A stretch of DNA of 64,000 nt from Costus lasius (taxonomy: Eukaryota > Streptophyta > Magnoliopsida > Zingiberales > Costaceae). The stretch is taken from positions 31,561,501 through 31,625,500 of the forward strand of contig CM050446.2 of NCBI GenBank assembly GCA_027563935.2, in the 5' to 3' direction. Below the pieces are notes generated by a model that was given only the letters and a program-made list of their open reading frames with translations, was not told the DNA's origin and did no database searches. Each line of letters starts with the position of its first letter. The first letter of the stretch is position 1. This document shows positions 35,791-48,054 of this stretch, in pieces. The position numbers were made by a program, and so were the translations under genes.

Positions 35791-37717
35791 TGTTGAAGTC
35801 CGCAAGTGCACAGATACTCGAAGTAATATTTAAGATATCGAACCACAGAGACCTTGTTTGCCAGGTACCAAATAATCGATTTCTCGCTAGCTAGGCAATC
35901 CGAATACGACGAAGCAAACAATTGAAAAGTGCATGAAAAAATATCAGAGGAGAAGACTGGGACTAGGGGTTCATCCACCTTAATTTTAATGACTAGAAGG
36001 AATAAAATATTGTCAGTCAAATTTCATTATGATAAAGATGTAATTTACTTCATAAAGGAATTATCTCGCTGTAGATAATTATACAAAGAACCAATCCTCA
36101 CTCTCGTGCAGGATCTATTCAATGCTGAAGATAAGTAAATTATAGATGAAGAACTCAAGGATCACTCTCGTACATCCGAATTCTAAGTCAAATATCTCAA
36201 GAGAAATTATGTATTCTCATACCATAATTTCTCAGGTTCTACTTAAGGTTCTTCAACGATCAGATATTTAATCTCTTACAATATCAAATCAAGTCTAACA
36301 CAATAACTAAACCCAAAGATCAAAAAATCAACATGGCAATAAAACTACTAAAAATCAGAATTGAGAACAATGTTTAATCTCTTACGATAAGTTCTAAACT
36401 CAATGATTCTAGGGTTCCAAATTTTGCAATCAACTTCTCAGTCTATTTCACAAAATTCTAAACATGCTGAAAATATGAGACTAAGGAGAATTATAAGCAA
36501 TCATCACATAAGTAGAATTATTGTAACAAAATCATCATGACGAAATTAACAATGTATAGTCATTAAGAAGTTAAGGGGATAACATCTCCATAGCCCATAT
36601 GAAGGTTTAAGCTAGCATGATGGAAGAATTATAGAAAAACATAATTTTAAAATGATTAGAAATCGAAAGAGAGGGGTAAAAGTTACAAAATAGGGCTGTA
36701 ATCAAAATTAGAGCCCGTAATTTGTGTAGAGTCGCGATAAACAGTGCACGCGACCACGTTTTCGTTGATTTCTCTCTCGATCGGTCTCCTTTCAATATGA
36801 AACTTTTGTGGTGTGTTCTCCTTCCTCAGGCGAAGCTTCCTTGTAAATTTCATGGCCGGAGATGGTCTGTGCGATGAACGGTGATGAACCTAGCGCGGCG
36901 GCGATTCCCCCAAATTCTCCATGAATACGTGATAAAAATTGTTCATTTTGTTTCGATTATCTTTCCCTCCTCATGCTGAGTCTTCCCCTTTTTACGGATC
37001 TTCAATTGGTGCCTTAAATCTCGAGAAATCATCTTTTTAGTCTTTCAGCAGAAAAATCGAGAATCTAGGTGCAGAATTACGGTACCGTGAAATTAATTAC
37101 GGTACTGCCGTGATTGCTTCTGAATGTTCTGTAAGGAATTGGCTCGGAATTATGGCATCGTAAAAGTTTTACCTAAAATTACGGTAGTGTCGTATTCCTC
37201 TCGGTTGTCTCTAAAAGTTTCTGTATGAAATTTGTTTGGAATTACGACACCATGAAAACTATTATGGTAGTGTTGTAATTCGTCCAAAGCCTCTGGTCGA
37301 ATTTGAACTGAATTATGGTACTGTAAAATTCTATCCCAAAATTACGGTGGTGCCGTATTTTCCCAAGAAATATGCTGCGAGTAGCTACCGTAAAATTCAT
37401 TATGGTAGTGCCATAATTCTATATTATGGTACCGTGAAAATAATTACGGCACCGCCGTAATTTCTCTAGGAAGCTTGGTTTGACTTGAAATTTGATGTGT
37501 AAACTTCTCTTGATAATTAGAACTCGCATATGCATCGAAATTGCTTGAAAACACGTGATAATGATGCCTTTTTACCTGAAATTGATGAAAAACCAAAGAA
37601 GGTGTATATTCTGAAGTATTTGGTAAATAAGATATAAAAATAAAGCAAAAGAGCAAAATTATGACTCAAAAGGTTAATTAATCAGTATGAAAATCACTAT
37701 AAAATTTAGAGTCATCA
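35791..37717 (-). mobile_element. LTR 3 of the composite, inverted
   Basis: It is 1927 bp, in opposite orientation to LTRs 1 and 2. Its U3 start (37717) faces host DNA with ATAGG beyond it, and its U5 end faces a PBS. It contains the roughly 140-bp palindrome segment that LTR 1 lacks, so it is closer in structure to LTR 2. Substitutions against LTR 2 are frequent (by eye several per 100 bases). Confidence 0.85.
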
Positions 37718-38930
37718 ATAGGCATAACATGTAATACATAAAAGTGATGAGCATAAGAAAACACATCCTATCACACTACAAAAGCATTGAGCTACAACAG
37801 TCATAGTATCACATCCTAAGTCACACTCTTAAGGCCTGTTTGGCCCTACCTCGACATAGAAGTTGAGGCACAATGTGTGAGAAGTTCTGATTTGGAGCTT
37901 CGGCAACTGTGGCTACTTATACGTTATTTTTTGTGCCTCGATTTCTATGTTGAGGTGGCGCCAAACAGGCATTCAGAGAAATAATTCTTTTGCCAATTAA
38001 TGTAAGAAAATAATTATACACAATCATCCTAATGATATTGTGTCCAATATTTAGCAATCCTATCGTTATCTATAGAGTAGAGACAACCTATTAGTGAACC
38101 TCACCAACAATAACAAATAGTTTAACATGGCAATCATTGCTATGATCTCAAATCTAACCTATTAGAGAACTCTCACCCAACCAATCAAAATACAATCTTA
38201 AAATAACTCTCACTATATCAAGCATATCATCTCTCAAAACCATATATCATGGATTATTATATAACATATACAACATCCTCTACTATCCTAATAATACAAA
38301 CAGAGTCAATCAATCATCTACTATGCTATAATAATCACAATATAAAAAGCAAATAGAATAGACATCAAATCAAATGGTGGAAACAGTAAATCAAAGTGTT
38401 TAACCCATGTTAGACACTATGCTTAGCAATTATGAGATAAATCCCTACCTTAATGAGATGGATCAAGTCATTACTTATAAATCTAGGATTAGATTTGCAT
38501 GTGTAAGTATAGAAATGGAGGCTAGTGCCCCCTTCGCTAATAGTCTCTAGGTTTTGGTGAATGCTGAACAGGGCTCTACTATCAACTTCGAATATGAATG
38601 GGGACCTCCGATCTTTAGCCACGACATTTGAATATAGTGAGAAGAATTGTCAAAGCACCCCCTCCAAAAAGTAGGCTTAGTTTCCCTAAGCAGTAACAAG
38701 GGAGGGCCTCCGAAGAACCTGAAGCTATCTCAAAAAAATTATCTGCTTCTACAACGATCTTCTATTGTAGGCAAAATCTTTACCAGCCAAATCAATGAGT
38801 GCATTTCATTGCATCCGAGCAGACTCTGGCTGCCCATCTTATTCTGATCTGAGAGTCCCCTAATGATCTTAGAACAATAGGGGGGGGGGGGGGGGTACAT
38901 GATTCCCTTCCATCTAAGCAGTGTGAACCT
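37718..38930. other. Intergenic DNA with a small MITE
   Basis: No gene seen. At about 37832-37974 a roughly 140-bp element has ends GGCCTGTTTGGC and, on minus, GCCTGTTTGGCGCC, plus an internal inverted pair (CTCGACATAGAAGTTGAGG / CCTCGATTTCTATGTTGAGG). A run of 16 G occurs at 38880-38895. Confidence 0.5.
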
Positions 38931-38932
38931 TA

Positions 38933-39552
38933 AACCCTGTTTCGTTAGGAGGAAAAGGGGAGGGAATGAAAGGGAAAATCATTTCCACTGTTTCCTTGGG
39001 CAGAAGATGGAAGGACGAAAAGAAAAGCGAAAGGGAAAGTGAAGTGATTTCTTTTGTTTTTTTTTCCTCTCCAAATAGGAGAGAAAATAGTTTTTCCCTT
39101 TCTGACTCGCCCCTCTCTCCCTTCACTCTTGTAGACACGACAATCGTTGCCAGTGCTCTCACGCTCACTATCATCGCTGGCACCGCCCTCCTCCTACCCT
39201 ACGTCGGTGACCTCGTCCGCCTCTTGCTGAGTGCAGATGCCTGTTGCCGAGCTCTAGTTAAAGGACAATGGTTAAGTTCAATCAATGATTTTGGACGCTA
39301 ACTGACTGCCTTTGTGCTCAAGAGTCAGCCAACAAATCCACTAGATGATCGCCGACGACCTACCGCTGCTCGCCCCTACCCCTACCCCCGCCTGTGAGCT
39401 GCAACAGTGCAAGGAAGAAGACGAGTGAACAGTACCAAACTTTTTTAATCATACTTGCACCCATTGTTAAACCTGCTTATGATTTAATTATATATATATA
39501 TATATTTAAAATTACCCTCCTATTTTCTTTCCTCCCAAGGAAACGTAAGTTG
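38933..39552. mobile_element. MITE-like element with GTTTCxTTxGGAGGAAA ends
   Basis: The left end AACCCTGTTTCGTTAGGAGGAAAAGG pairs with the right end read on minus, AACTTACGTTTCCTTGGGAGGAAAG. The interior near each end continues to mirror in GGAAA/TTTCC-rich phrases. No transposase; TSD not determined. Confidence 0.5.
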
Positions 39553-39617
39553 AAAACAAAAAAGTTATTTCTTTCCTTCTAATTATTTCTTTCCATGTTG
39601 GGGGAGATGATGGTTCG

Positions 39618-39618
<1 letters not shown>

Positions 39619-39666
<48 letters not shown>
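39619..39666. repeat. 48-base G homopolymer
   Basis: An uninterrupted run of 48 G by line count, unusually long for a plant genome. A second run of 13 G lies near 39809. Between them AAGGTAAAGGTTGTAGAGGT occurs twice (about 39738 and 39788). Confidence 0.85.
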
Positions 39667-39668
<2 letters not shown>

Positions 39669-42172
39669 CACTCAGGTGATTAGAAGCTTGGTAGAAAAGT
39701 TAAAGCTCAAGCTGCAACCACCAAGTAGAGAATAGGAAGGTAAAGGTTGTAGAGGTCGAGGAGCGGGGTTTGATGAGGAGCAAACTAAGGTAAAGGTTGT
39801 AGAGGTAGGGGGGGGGGGGGAGTTTGATGAGAACATTGTGTTTACTAGAAGAGAAAAGAGGGTGGAAAGGATGGAAAAGTCCTTTTTCCCTCATTTACCA
39901 TAAATGATCAAAAACTTAATAAGGAAAAATGAAGAAAAACTTATAAGTTTTCCTTAATTTGACTATCAGCCTAATTTGGGTGGAAAAAGGGTTTGCATTG
40001 TCTCTTGTTGCCATTACCCTATTCTCACACGCTACCTCTTCCTCGCTACTGATGGTCGACACTGCTGTCGCTTTCACAAGGTATGTTTTGTTGTGATCTC
40101 TTCCTTCCGCCACCAGATCCTCCTCCTTCCTTTGCCTCGCCGTCACCTCCCCTTCTGTCACTCGTGTCCACTGTCATTCACCCTCCTCCATCATCCTCCA
40201 CCCTTTTCCGCCTCCCCTTTTGCTGCCCTCCGCCTCTTTTGTCGAGCCCCCCTTCCACCACTGAGCCTGCATCCTTCTTTGCCCTCTACCATCGAGCCTT
40301 TGCCTCCCCTTCTACCTCCCTCCTCCATCCTCCTCTAGAGTCGAGTCATCACCTCCACTTCTGCTACTCTCCATCCTCTTCCACATTTCTTTCCTCTATT
40401 AGGCTGAGTTGTGTACTGTAGCATATCTATTGATTTTGATTTAAGTTCACTGAATCTTATCTATTATTGATTTATTTATGACTCATTTCTTGTTTTATTT
40501 AGTAGAAATGGTGTTGTAATGAAGTCTAAAAAATTTGTGCATCTGAAATATATAATTGTAGTCACATGGTTTAGAAATTTCTTGTTCCTTACAATTAGTG
40601 TTGACATTGTCATCAGTTTTCTAGAAACTTTTAGCCAATTATGTTTGTTAATTTCAAATTTTGATACATTCCGGTTGTCCCGATTGATAGTTAGTGGCAA
40701 AATGTTTCTTTCTTTTTATTTGTAAAAGTGTTTCTCTTATTATTCAAGATGTGAGCACAATCTTTCTTCTTATTTGGAAATATTATTTGAGATTCAAAGT
40801 ATATTTGTTTGAGTGAATGAAAAATTAAAATTTATCTTGATATCATGTATCTATTGTGTATATATTTATTAATTTATTATCATGGAAATTAGTTTATAAA
40901 AATATTTATTAAACAATATACTTTCTATCATGTAGGTCTATAACTTAAAATTGTTATTTTGGGTATTATTATAATGACTCCAACGATAAATAAAGGCAAA
41001 AATATATTGCAATGCGGAATCACCATCTAAAGAAGTGTATTGCAGCTATGATCGAATACTATATTCTACAATTGCATCAAATTATACTTTTACTAATACA
41101 CTCATCTTAGGTTGATAAACCATTAGTAGATAGTATTGACGAAATAAAATACAAGCGAATGGACCTTTTAAGAAAACTAACTAGCTCTGATCAAATTTGT
41201 TATAACATATTGAGAATGAGTATGAATGTTTTTTCTAACTTGTGTGGGTTACTATGGAAAACTGATTTAATTAAGGATTCAAAATATTTTAGTGTGGTGG
41301 AAAAAATTATAAAATTCTTATACTTGATTACCTATAATGTGAAGAATCAAGAAATTTGTTTTTTTTCAATGTTCTCCAAGAAGTATAAGTGTTCACTTCT
41401 ATGTTGTATATTGATTTATTAAATTAATTATTTTTATAAGCTATTCTATGTTGTATATTGATTTATTAAATTAATTATTTTTATAAGCTAATTCTCTTAT
41501 GAGAAGGTGAAAAGATACTCCTATTGAACATTTTTAAAAATTAGAGATGTTTTTCTCAAAAATTAATAGTAACATACCTAAATTTGTCGGCCCAACTCAG
41601 CCCAGTTGCACAAACCCAATCTAATTCTAACCTAATTCAACACCGCTCTGCCCAAGCAGAACTATCTTATGTAGCTCTGTTTTCTCATGACCCAATCCAG
41701 TCCACTACAATAATAGATGGATCAAACCCAGGTCCAATTCTCTTGGCATCATTATTACGCAGGCCTGAATATAGTTCTGAACTTGATCCAACTCAGTTTG
41801 ATCCGATTCAATCCACTATATTGAACCTCATCTGAATGGTTCTAACTCGACATCTTAATCCAAATTCAGATAAAAATGCAGCCATAGTGACAGAAAATCA
41901 AATTCAATTAATTGAACTTGCACGTGCCTAGATCCTAGAATTTTCATCCAAACCCATGCAATCAACTCGGTCCGCTACGGTACTTTTTGTTGATCCAGTC
42001 GCCCAATTCAGTAATGTAGTATAGCTGTTGACTTAACTCAGTAGCTCATTTGATTCAATGTGGAAAAGAGAAAAGAACAAAAAAAAAAAAAAAGAAAAGG
42101 AAGAAAACGAAAAGATAATTGCCTCGTAAGCTCAAATGCTATGAACCAGATCTAGGCTTTACTTGGGCTCAA
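39667..42172. other. Intergenic DNA, no gene seen
   Basis: Contains a pyrimidine-rich tract at 40085-40400 (CCTCC-type phrases), a 46-bp tandem duplication of CTATGTTGTATATTGATTT at 41399-41490 and a region rich in CCCAATTCAA/CCCAACTC at 41585-42030 resembling hAT-type or old LTR debris. No conserved coding segment recognised. Confidence 0.45.
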
Positions 42173-42281
42173 GATTAATTTTTTTTAGAGTTAGACAAAT
42201 TAAATTTAATTGATATCGATGGCTAGAGTCTTGCTAAATATCTATCTTAGATCCAACAAAATCAATCTAGCCCAATGAAAA
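42173..42281. repeat. ~110-bp direct repeat, left copy
   Basis: Starts GATTAATTTTTTTTAGAG and ends TCTAGCCCAATGAAAA. The same sequence with a few differences and a small insertion lies at 54053-54168, on the far side of the copia element and in the same orientation. Confidence 0.8.
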
Positions 42282-42305
42282 CAAAATATTTGGAGAATCC
42301 TACTA

Positions 42306-42738
42306 GAAATAAGAAAGAAAGAATCTGGAGGGCGGAGAATCCTGCTCACCTTAGGTGAATATTTAGGCTCTCGTGTGAGCTTAACCCAAACAGAATACCC
42401 AGGATACAACCAGTATCCTTCTCCTATAGGTCACGATCGTGAAGAAGTTGATTGGCTACTTTTGGACTTTCAGCAACAAAAGAAGAAAGAAGGCTGTGGG
42501 GATCTTGTAAATGCTATTAGCTATGTAATTTTTGTTGTGTCTATACCCAGGGGTCACACGCCAATTTATAGGCTAAACCCCCATGGTTAGAACCATTGGA
42601 TTAAATCCGACGGCTACCACAAATGTGCCACTAATAGCATTGCTAAAATTAAAATAGCAAATGAAATAAATAAAATATAAACCAAGTAAAAATAGAAAAA
42701 AATAAAAATGGAAAGTTTTAATTTTTAAAATCCCAACA
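42306..42738 (-). mobile_element. Copia 3' LTR, truncated
   Basis: Read on minus it starts TGTTGGGATTTTAAAAATT right after the polypurine tract TTTTGTGGGGGATTG (about 42739-42753). It matches 53625-54051 closely, including CCTATAAATTGGCGTG (TATA box) and GAGCTTAAGCTCACACGAGAG-like U5 sequence, but stops after TTTCTTATTT and is joined to unrelated sequence. Confidence 0.85.
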
Positions 42739-43349
42739 ATCCCCCACAAAATTAAAACTTTTTTAAATATAGATAAAATAAAATAAAAGGTTAAAAATTA
42801 AATTTCTGCTCATTGTTTATATTATGCGGTCAGTAAAGTGAACTTAAAGGCATATCCTTTACTTAATAAAAATGTCTCCATCTGAAGAAAAAATAGTAAA
42901 CTAGTCTCGAATTACTTTCCTTTGACCCAGATTTTAACATTTCCACACACAATACAAGGTGGACCGATCGTGGGGTTGCGCATTTTTGGCCATACGCATG
43001 TATCTTCATGAGAGCTTCTGAGGGTTGTCTATGTCCTCAGTCGTGGTCGTATACAGACTCTCTCATATAGGAAGTTCCCTGCTAGGGATGAGTGTAGAGG
43101 CTCATCTTATTGTAATTAAACCACTTTGGGAAATTTTCCTTTACTCTACAATAAGAAGCACAAGACTATCCTCATGAATGAGAGTGTAGAGTATAACTCT
43201 ATCACATAAGTTTTATATACCGTAGTGTTTTATAATTTTATTTTTCAAAGTGCTTTTCAGCCAATCAATCAGTTTGTTATTACTACATTGAACCTCCTTC
43301 AAGGAATCTCCTATCACAGAGGTTGGGTTCCCACAGTTGAAAGACTTTC
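42739..43349 (-). other. Copia 3' untranslated region
   Basis: Between the RNase H stop and the PPT; no coding segment. Includes the PPT at about 42739-42753. Confidence 0.6.
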
Positions 43350-45000
43350 TTATAGACTAATTCTCATTTCTCTCGATACTTCTAGGATTTCAGTCCTAGG
43401 TAAGCCTTTGGTTAAACCATCAACTAAGTTGTGCTCAGTCTTTACAAAAGAAAGAGCTACAACACCATGTAAGTCTAGCCATCTAATAGACCTTTGTCTG
43501 ATTTTAATATGCCGACCCATTTTAACTTTTATTAATTTCTTTTTACAGAATGCAATTGCAGCTTGAGAATCACAATGAATTGAAACAAGAGTTGAAATAG
43601 CTGAAGAAAATGGAAGTGAAGAAATTAAATTCTTTAACCATTCAGCTTCAATACAAGTAGCATCCAAAGCTATTAGCTCTGCTTCCATGGTGCTTCTAGC
43701 AATTATAGATTGCTTAGAAAACTGCCTTGTAACAACACTTTCTCTTAATAGAAAAACATAGCCAGAGGTAGATTTAATAACATTAGTATCAGAAATCCAG
43801 TTAGCATCACTAAATCCTTCTAACATAGAAGCATATCCTGAAAATTTTAAGCCATAAGAACTAGTACCTTTAAGATACTTAAAAACTTTATTCAAGGTAT
43901 TCCAATGAGTTTGACTAGGATTACAAGTGTATCTACTTAATCTAGATACAACAAAGGCTATGTCAGGTCTAGTTCTATTTGAAAGGTATAAGAGTGATCC
44001 TATACACTGAGCATATTTTTCTTGATTTACAGATTTTCCATTATTCTTTTCTAATGGAACATTATAATCAAAAGGACTAGACAGAAGAGAACAATTACTA
44101 AAACCAAATTTTTCTAGAAGTTTATTAGTGCAATGTGATTGAGACAAAGTCAAGGAATCTGAAGATTTTATTATCTTCATACCTAAAATCACATCTGCTT
44201 CTCCTAAGTCTTTCATGTTAAAATTATCTGAAAGATAAGATTTAATTTCAATTATTAATTCTAAAGTAGGTGCTAATATAAGAATATCATCTACATAAAG
44301 ACATAAAATTATAAATTTATACTCATTCATCTTTTTAATATATAAGCAATTATCAGATTCATTAATTTGAAAACCAAAAGAAATTATTACTTTATCAAAA
44401 TTTTCATGCCATTGTTTTTTAGCTTGTTTAAGTCCACACAATGATCGAACTAGTCTACAAACTTTATTTTCAAAACCAGGTGAGATGAAACCTTCAGGTT
44501 GATTTATATAATTTCTTCTTCTAGATCTCCATGTAGAAAAGCAGTCTTCACATCCATTTAGTGAACAAGCATGTTATGGATGGAAGTAAATGCAAGCATA
44601 ACTCTTATAGTAGTTATTCTTACTACAAGTACGTAAGTGTCAAAATAGTCAATGCCAGCCTTTTGACCAAAGCCTTGAATAACTAAACACGCTTTGTACT
44701 TTTCTACTGATCCATCAGTTCATAGTTTCTTTTTAAACAACCATCTACATCCTAAAGGTTTATTACTAGGAGGTAAATCAGTTAAAATCCAAGTATGATT
44801 ACTTAGAATTGATTTCATCTCACTATGAATTGTCTCCTTCCAGAAAGGAGCATCAGGAGAGTTAAGTGCCTCTTGATAAGAATTAGGTGTGTCTTCAATT
44901 AAATAAGTTATGAAGACATCATAAAAATTCTTTTTAACTCTAACTCTCTGACTCCATCTAGGTTCAGATAGTTGAAAAAGATTTGAAAGTAATAGGTGTA
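43350..45000 (-). pseudogene. Copia reverse transcriptase and RNase H
   Basis: The last 363 codons (44441-43350) are open and hold the RT active site CLYVDDILIL, then GEADVILGMKI, the YLSNRTRPDIAF block, and RNase H with GFSDANW, STMEAELIALD and CDSQAAIAF, ending in HNLVDGLTKGLP. Upstream, RT N-terminal pieces are legible (GCRWLFKKKL, DGSVEKYKACLV, MDVKTAFLHGDLEEE) but broken by stops (such as before TDGSVEK and before MDVKTAF) and a one-base loss right after HGDLEEE. The enzyme would copy element RNA to cDNA; it cannot be made here. Confidence 0.9.
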
Positions 45001-45828
45001 AAAGATGTTTCTGGTTGATTTAAGGTTGATTGAATACTTGATGAGACTTTATTTTTGAAAGGAAATATGTTTTCAAAAAAGGAAGTATCCTTAGATTCAA
45101 TTAATGTGTTATTTGATATTTCTAGTATCTCAGAATTAATTACCAAAAATCTATAAGTGTTACTATATAAGGAATAACCTACTAAAACAGCATCTATAGT
45201 TTTAGGACCTAGTTTCCTCTTTTAGGTTCAGGAATATTAACTTTAGCAAGGCACCCCCACATTCGAAGGAAATTAAGCCTTGGCTTAAAACCCTTCCACA
45301 ATTCATAGGGGGGTGACATCTTTATCTTTTAAAGGAATTTTATTAAGAATAAAACATGAAGATAATAAGGTTTCTCCCCAAAGATTTTGAGGTGCACCTA
45401 AACTCAACATCATGGAATTAACCATATCAAGAAGAGTCCTATTTTTTCTTTCTACCACACCATTTGATTGTGGTGAATAAAGAGGTGTTATTTAGTGGAT
45501 TATACTATGTTCTTGACAAAAGGATATAAAATCATTATACATGTATTCTCCTCCTCTATCAGATCTAATTATTTTTATCCTTTTATCTTGTTGGTTTTCA
45601 ACTTCAGCTTTGAAGATTTTAAACTTATTTAAAACTTTATCTTTGGTGTTATTGATTTTAATCAAATAAGTGTAACAATATCTTGAACAATCATCAATGA
45701 AAGTTACAAAATATTTATTACCTCCTCTTGCTAAGGTTGAAGTTGAATCACAAGCATCACTATGAATTAATTCTAGGATTTGTGAATTTCTAGATTCAAC
45801 TGTTTTGAAGGATTTTCTAGGTTGTTTA
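45001..45828 (-). pseudogene. Copia integrase core
   Basis: The DDE core is legible: LIHSDACDSTS (first D), IIRSDRGGEY (second D) and GVVERKNRTL (E) with the CSRYCYTYL block between. In-frame stops and small indels are present. The N-terminal HHCC part is separated from it by the LTR inserted at 45829. Downstream on minus (below 45200) is the linker towards reverse transcriptase. Confidence 0.85.
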
Positions 45829-47542
45829 TGTTGGTGTATATGCCCTAGGACCTAGTTTTGGTCCAATATTTGTACTATTTAACATTGATATTTTATATAT
45901 ATCATTCTGACATTGTCATTATCTATGTTTGTCTATATCTGCGAATATGTACTTACTTAATAATGTCCCTGGAGACAGATTGGATCTATGCTCAAATGAT
46001 TGTCCCTAGTCGATGTACCTAAGTGGATATGGGACAACTCTGGTACTTGTGAGACTGGTATATGGGCTGGTTAGGCACGATGTGCTAACGCAGGCATATG
46101 GGTATATCAATGGTGGATATATTGGACCGACCCACTGTGAGGCAATAACTTGGTGTCACGAGCTATTCTCACAAGTGATAGGAGATGCATTGATCCCTTG
46201 ACTTGAGATCATTGGTCATTCTATATGGTTAGGGATATGCTTCGATACAACCTAACGCCTTGTTGTAGTTGGGAGGTAATAACAGTTGTCATTGGGCATA
46301 TCACGACCCATATGAGAAGGTCAATGCACAGACATAGGATTTGCCTCTTCCTAAGGGAAGCATGATATCCATGGAGCTCCTCAATGGTTTTATGACTGAA
46401 AGTGTATGGCCATACCCAGGTTAGACCTGATTTAGTCATAGCCATGAGATTGGATAAAAGCAAGTGGTGACACACTTGACCAATGGGCCAATGGGCCTGA
46501 TGAGATGGAAGAAATTTATTGGGGCCAACTTCCATTTACGGCATATTAACCATGGTTAGCCTAATTTGACCTTGGGTTAAATTGGATTGGATCCAAGGGC
46601 TTGGTTAACATGCATAATGGACATTGGGCTGGGCCCATTGAAAAGTTAGGCTTAATGGGCTTAAGGAGAAGAAGAGGGCAGACGCATGCTTAACCCTAGT
46701 TAGACTAGGGTTAGCGCCTATGCCTCATGTGATTTTAATTAATCATGTGAGATAAAATAGGGGCTAATTAATTAATTAATTAGAGTCCTATTTTTGTGGG
46801 ATCTAATGGACTGATTTATTTAAATTAATTAGAGTCCTAATTGGATTAGGATTTAATTAATTAAATAAATAATTGGAGTCCTAATTGGATTAGGACTTGA
46901 TTTAAATCTTGATCAAACCGCCTACTTGAGTCCTAATTAGATCAAGACTTGATTCCCTCCTTCTTCTCCTAGCCGCCCACTTGGCTTAATTGTAGCCATG
47001 TTTTAGGCGCCCCTTGCCCTATAAAAAATAACCCCCCTAGCCACCCCTCTCATGACACTTATTCCTTGGAGGCGTAAGCATCATCAAGAGGGCAAAAGCA
47101 AGGGACAAGGGTGCAACTTCCTCCTTTCTTCCATCAAGCCGCAAGTGATCCTCTTCCTCTTCTCCTTTGCGCAAGGTGAAGTTGAACTTGGCGGCATCTC
47201 CTTCTTCCTCCTTGCTCTTGGTGCTTTTCCCTTTGGTGGTGGCGCAAGTTTCTTGGAGGGCTCTCCTAAGGCTTGGATCTTCTTCCCGAGGCTAGCACCG
47301 GGCATGGAAGAAGAGGACTCAAGGTGATCCGTGTGTGTGAAACTGCAGAGGGCGCACGCTTGGGCGCTTACTACGACATCAGCCTCGCCTTGCTCAAGGT
47401 ATCTTCTATCTCATCGTGTCGACTCTCTCGCATGCGATCTTCATTGGGTTTTTGGCACTGGCCTATTTCAGGGATATTCTTCCATTGCGCAATGTATTTG
47501 CATCTCTGAAATTTTGTAAAATATCCCCGGGGTTTCCCAACA
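45829..47542 (+). mobile_element. Solo LTR with 5-bp TSD GTTTA
   Basis: A 1714-bp sequence beginning TGTTGGTGTATATGCCC and ending GGTTTCCCAACA, with TGTTGG/CCAACA termini, flanked by GTTTA at 45824-45828 and 47543-47547. A TATA box (CCCTATAAAAAATAACC, about 47018-47034) fixes the orientation as plus. It sits exactly between the CEICAKAK zinc-finger end and the KQPRKSF start of the copia integrase. No internal domain is seen. Confidence 0.88.
47018..47034 (+). promoter_or_regulatory. TATA box of the solo LTR
   Basis: CCCTATAAAAAATAACC, about 1.2 kb into the LTR, a usual place for the U3/R boundary in a long LTR. Confidence 0.5.
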
Positions 47543-48054
47543 GTTTAGCCTTAGCACAGATTTCACACTTTGGATTTACTTTAGAATTTATTTTAGGAAT
47601 TAATTCTAAATTTACCATTTTATTAATAGATTTAAAATTAACATGACCAAGTCTGCCATGCCAAAAGTCATTCATTTTAGAATTTAATACAATAGAGGAT
47701 GAAGAAAAAGAATCTTTATTAATTTGACAAGGAAGTACATTTATTTTGAAGAGTCCTCCTAAGATGAACCCTTTACAAATGAAATTGTCTTTTTTAGTAA
47801 TAACAACCTTATTTGCTTCTAAAACAATTTTATATCCTAATTGAACTAGAAGAGATCCACTAATGAGATTTTTCTTCACATCTGGAACTAGTAGAACATC
47901 TTTGAGAATTATTTCTTTCTAGAAGTGAACTTCAGGTTGACATTCCCATGTCCTAGCATGTTGACAGATGCTCCATTGCCCATTACTACACTTCCTCCAC
48001 TTGTGTTCTGAAAGGAAGTGAAATAATTTTTATTAGTACAAATATGTACATTAG
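47543..48054 (-). pseudogene. Copia protease C-terminal part and GAG-pre-integrase
   Basis: On minus: HICTNKNYFTSF, then VVMGNGASVNMLGHGNV (second protease strand set), ILKDVLLVPDVKKNLISGSL and the GAG-pre-integrase HGRLGHVNFKSINKMV ending CEICAKAK. A stop lies after FTSRK. The insertion at 48055 cuts it from the protease active site. Confidence 0.85.

Larger units (their letters stand above)
25205..37717. mobile_element. Inverted composite Athila retrotransposon, TSD ATAGG
   Basis: The order is LTR(+) 25205-26994, PBS, gag, protease, Athila ORF, PPT, LTR(+) 33567-35500, a 290-bp spacer, LTR(-) 35791-37717. The two outer ends are both U3 termini: TGATGACTC on the left and its complement GAGTCATCA on the right. 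ATAGG occurs immediately outside each end (25200-25204 and 37718-37722), as expected of a 5-bp target duplication for the whole unit. No matching duplication brackets the 25205-35500 part alone. Reverse transcriptase and integrase are absent. Confidence 0.7.

Noticed and set aside
40083..40421. Pro/Ser/Leu-rich open frames on plus
   Set aside because: A pyrimidine-rich tract gives open frames in two phases; low complexity, no start context or homology.
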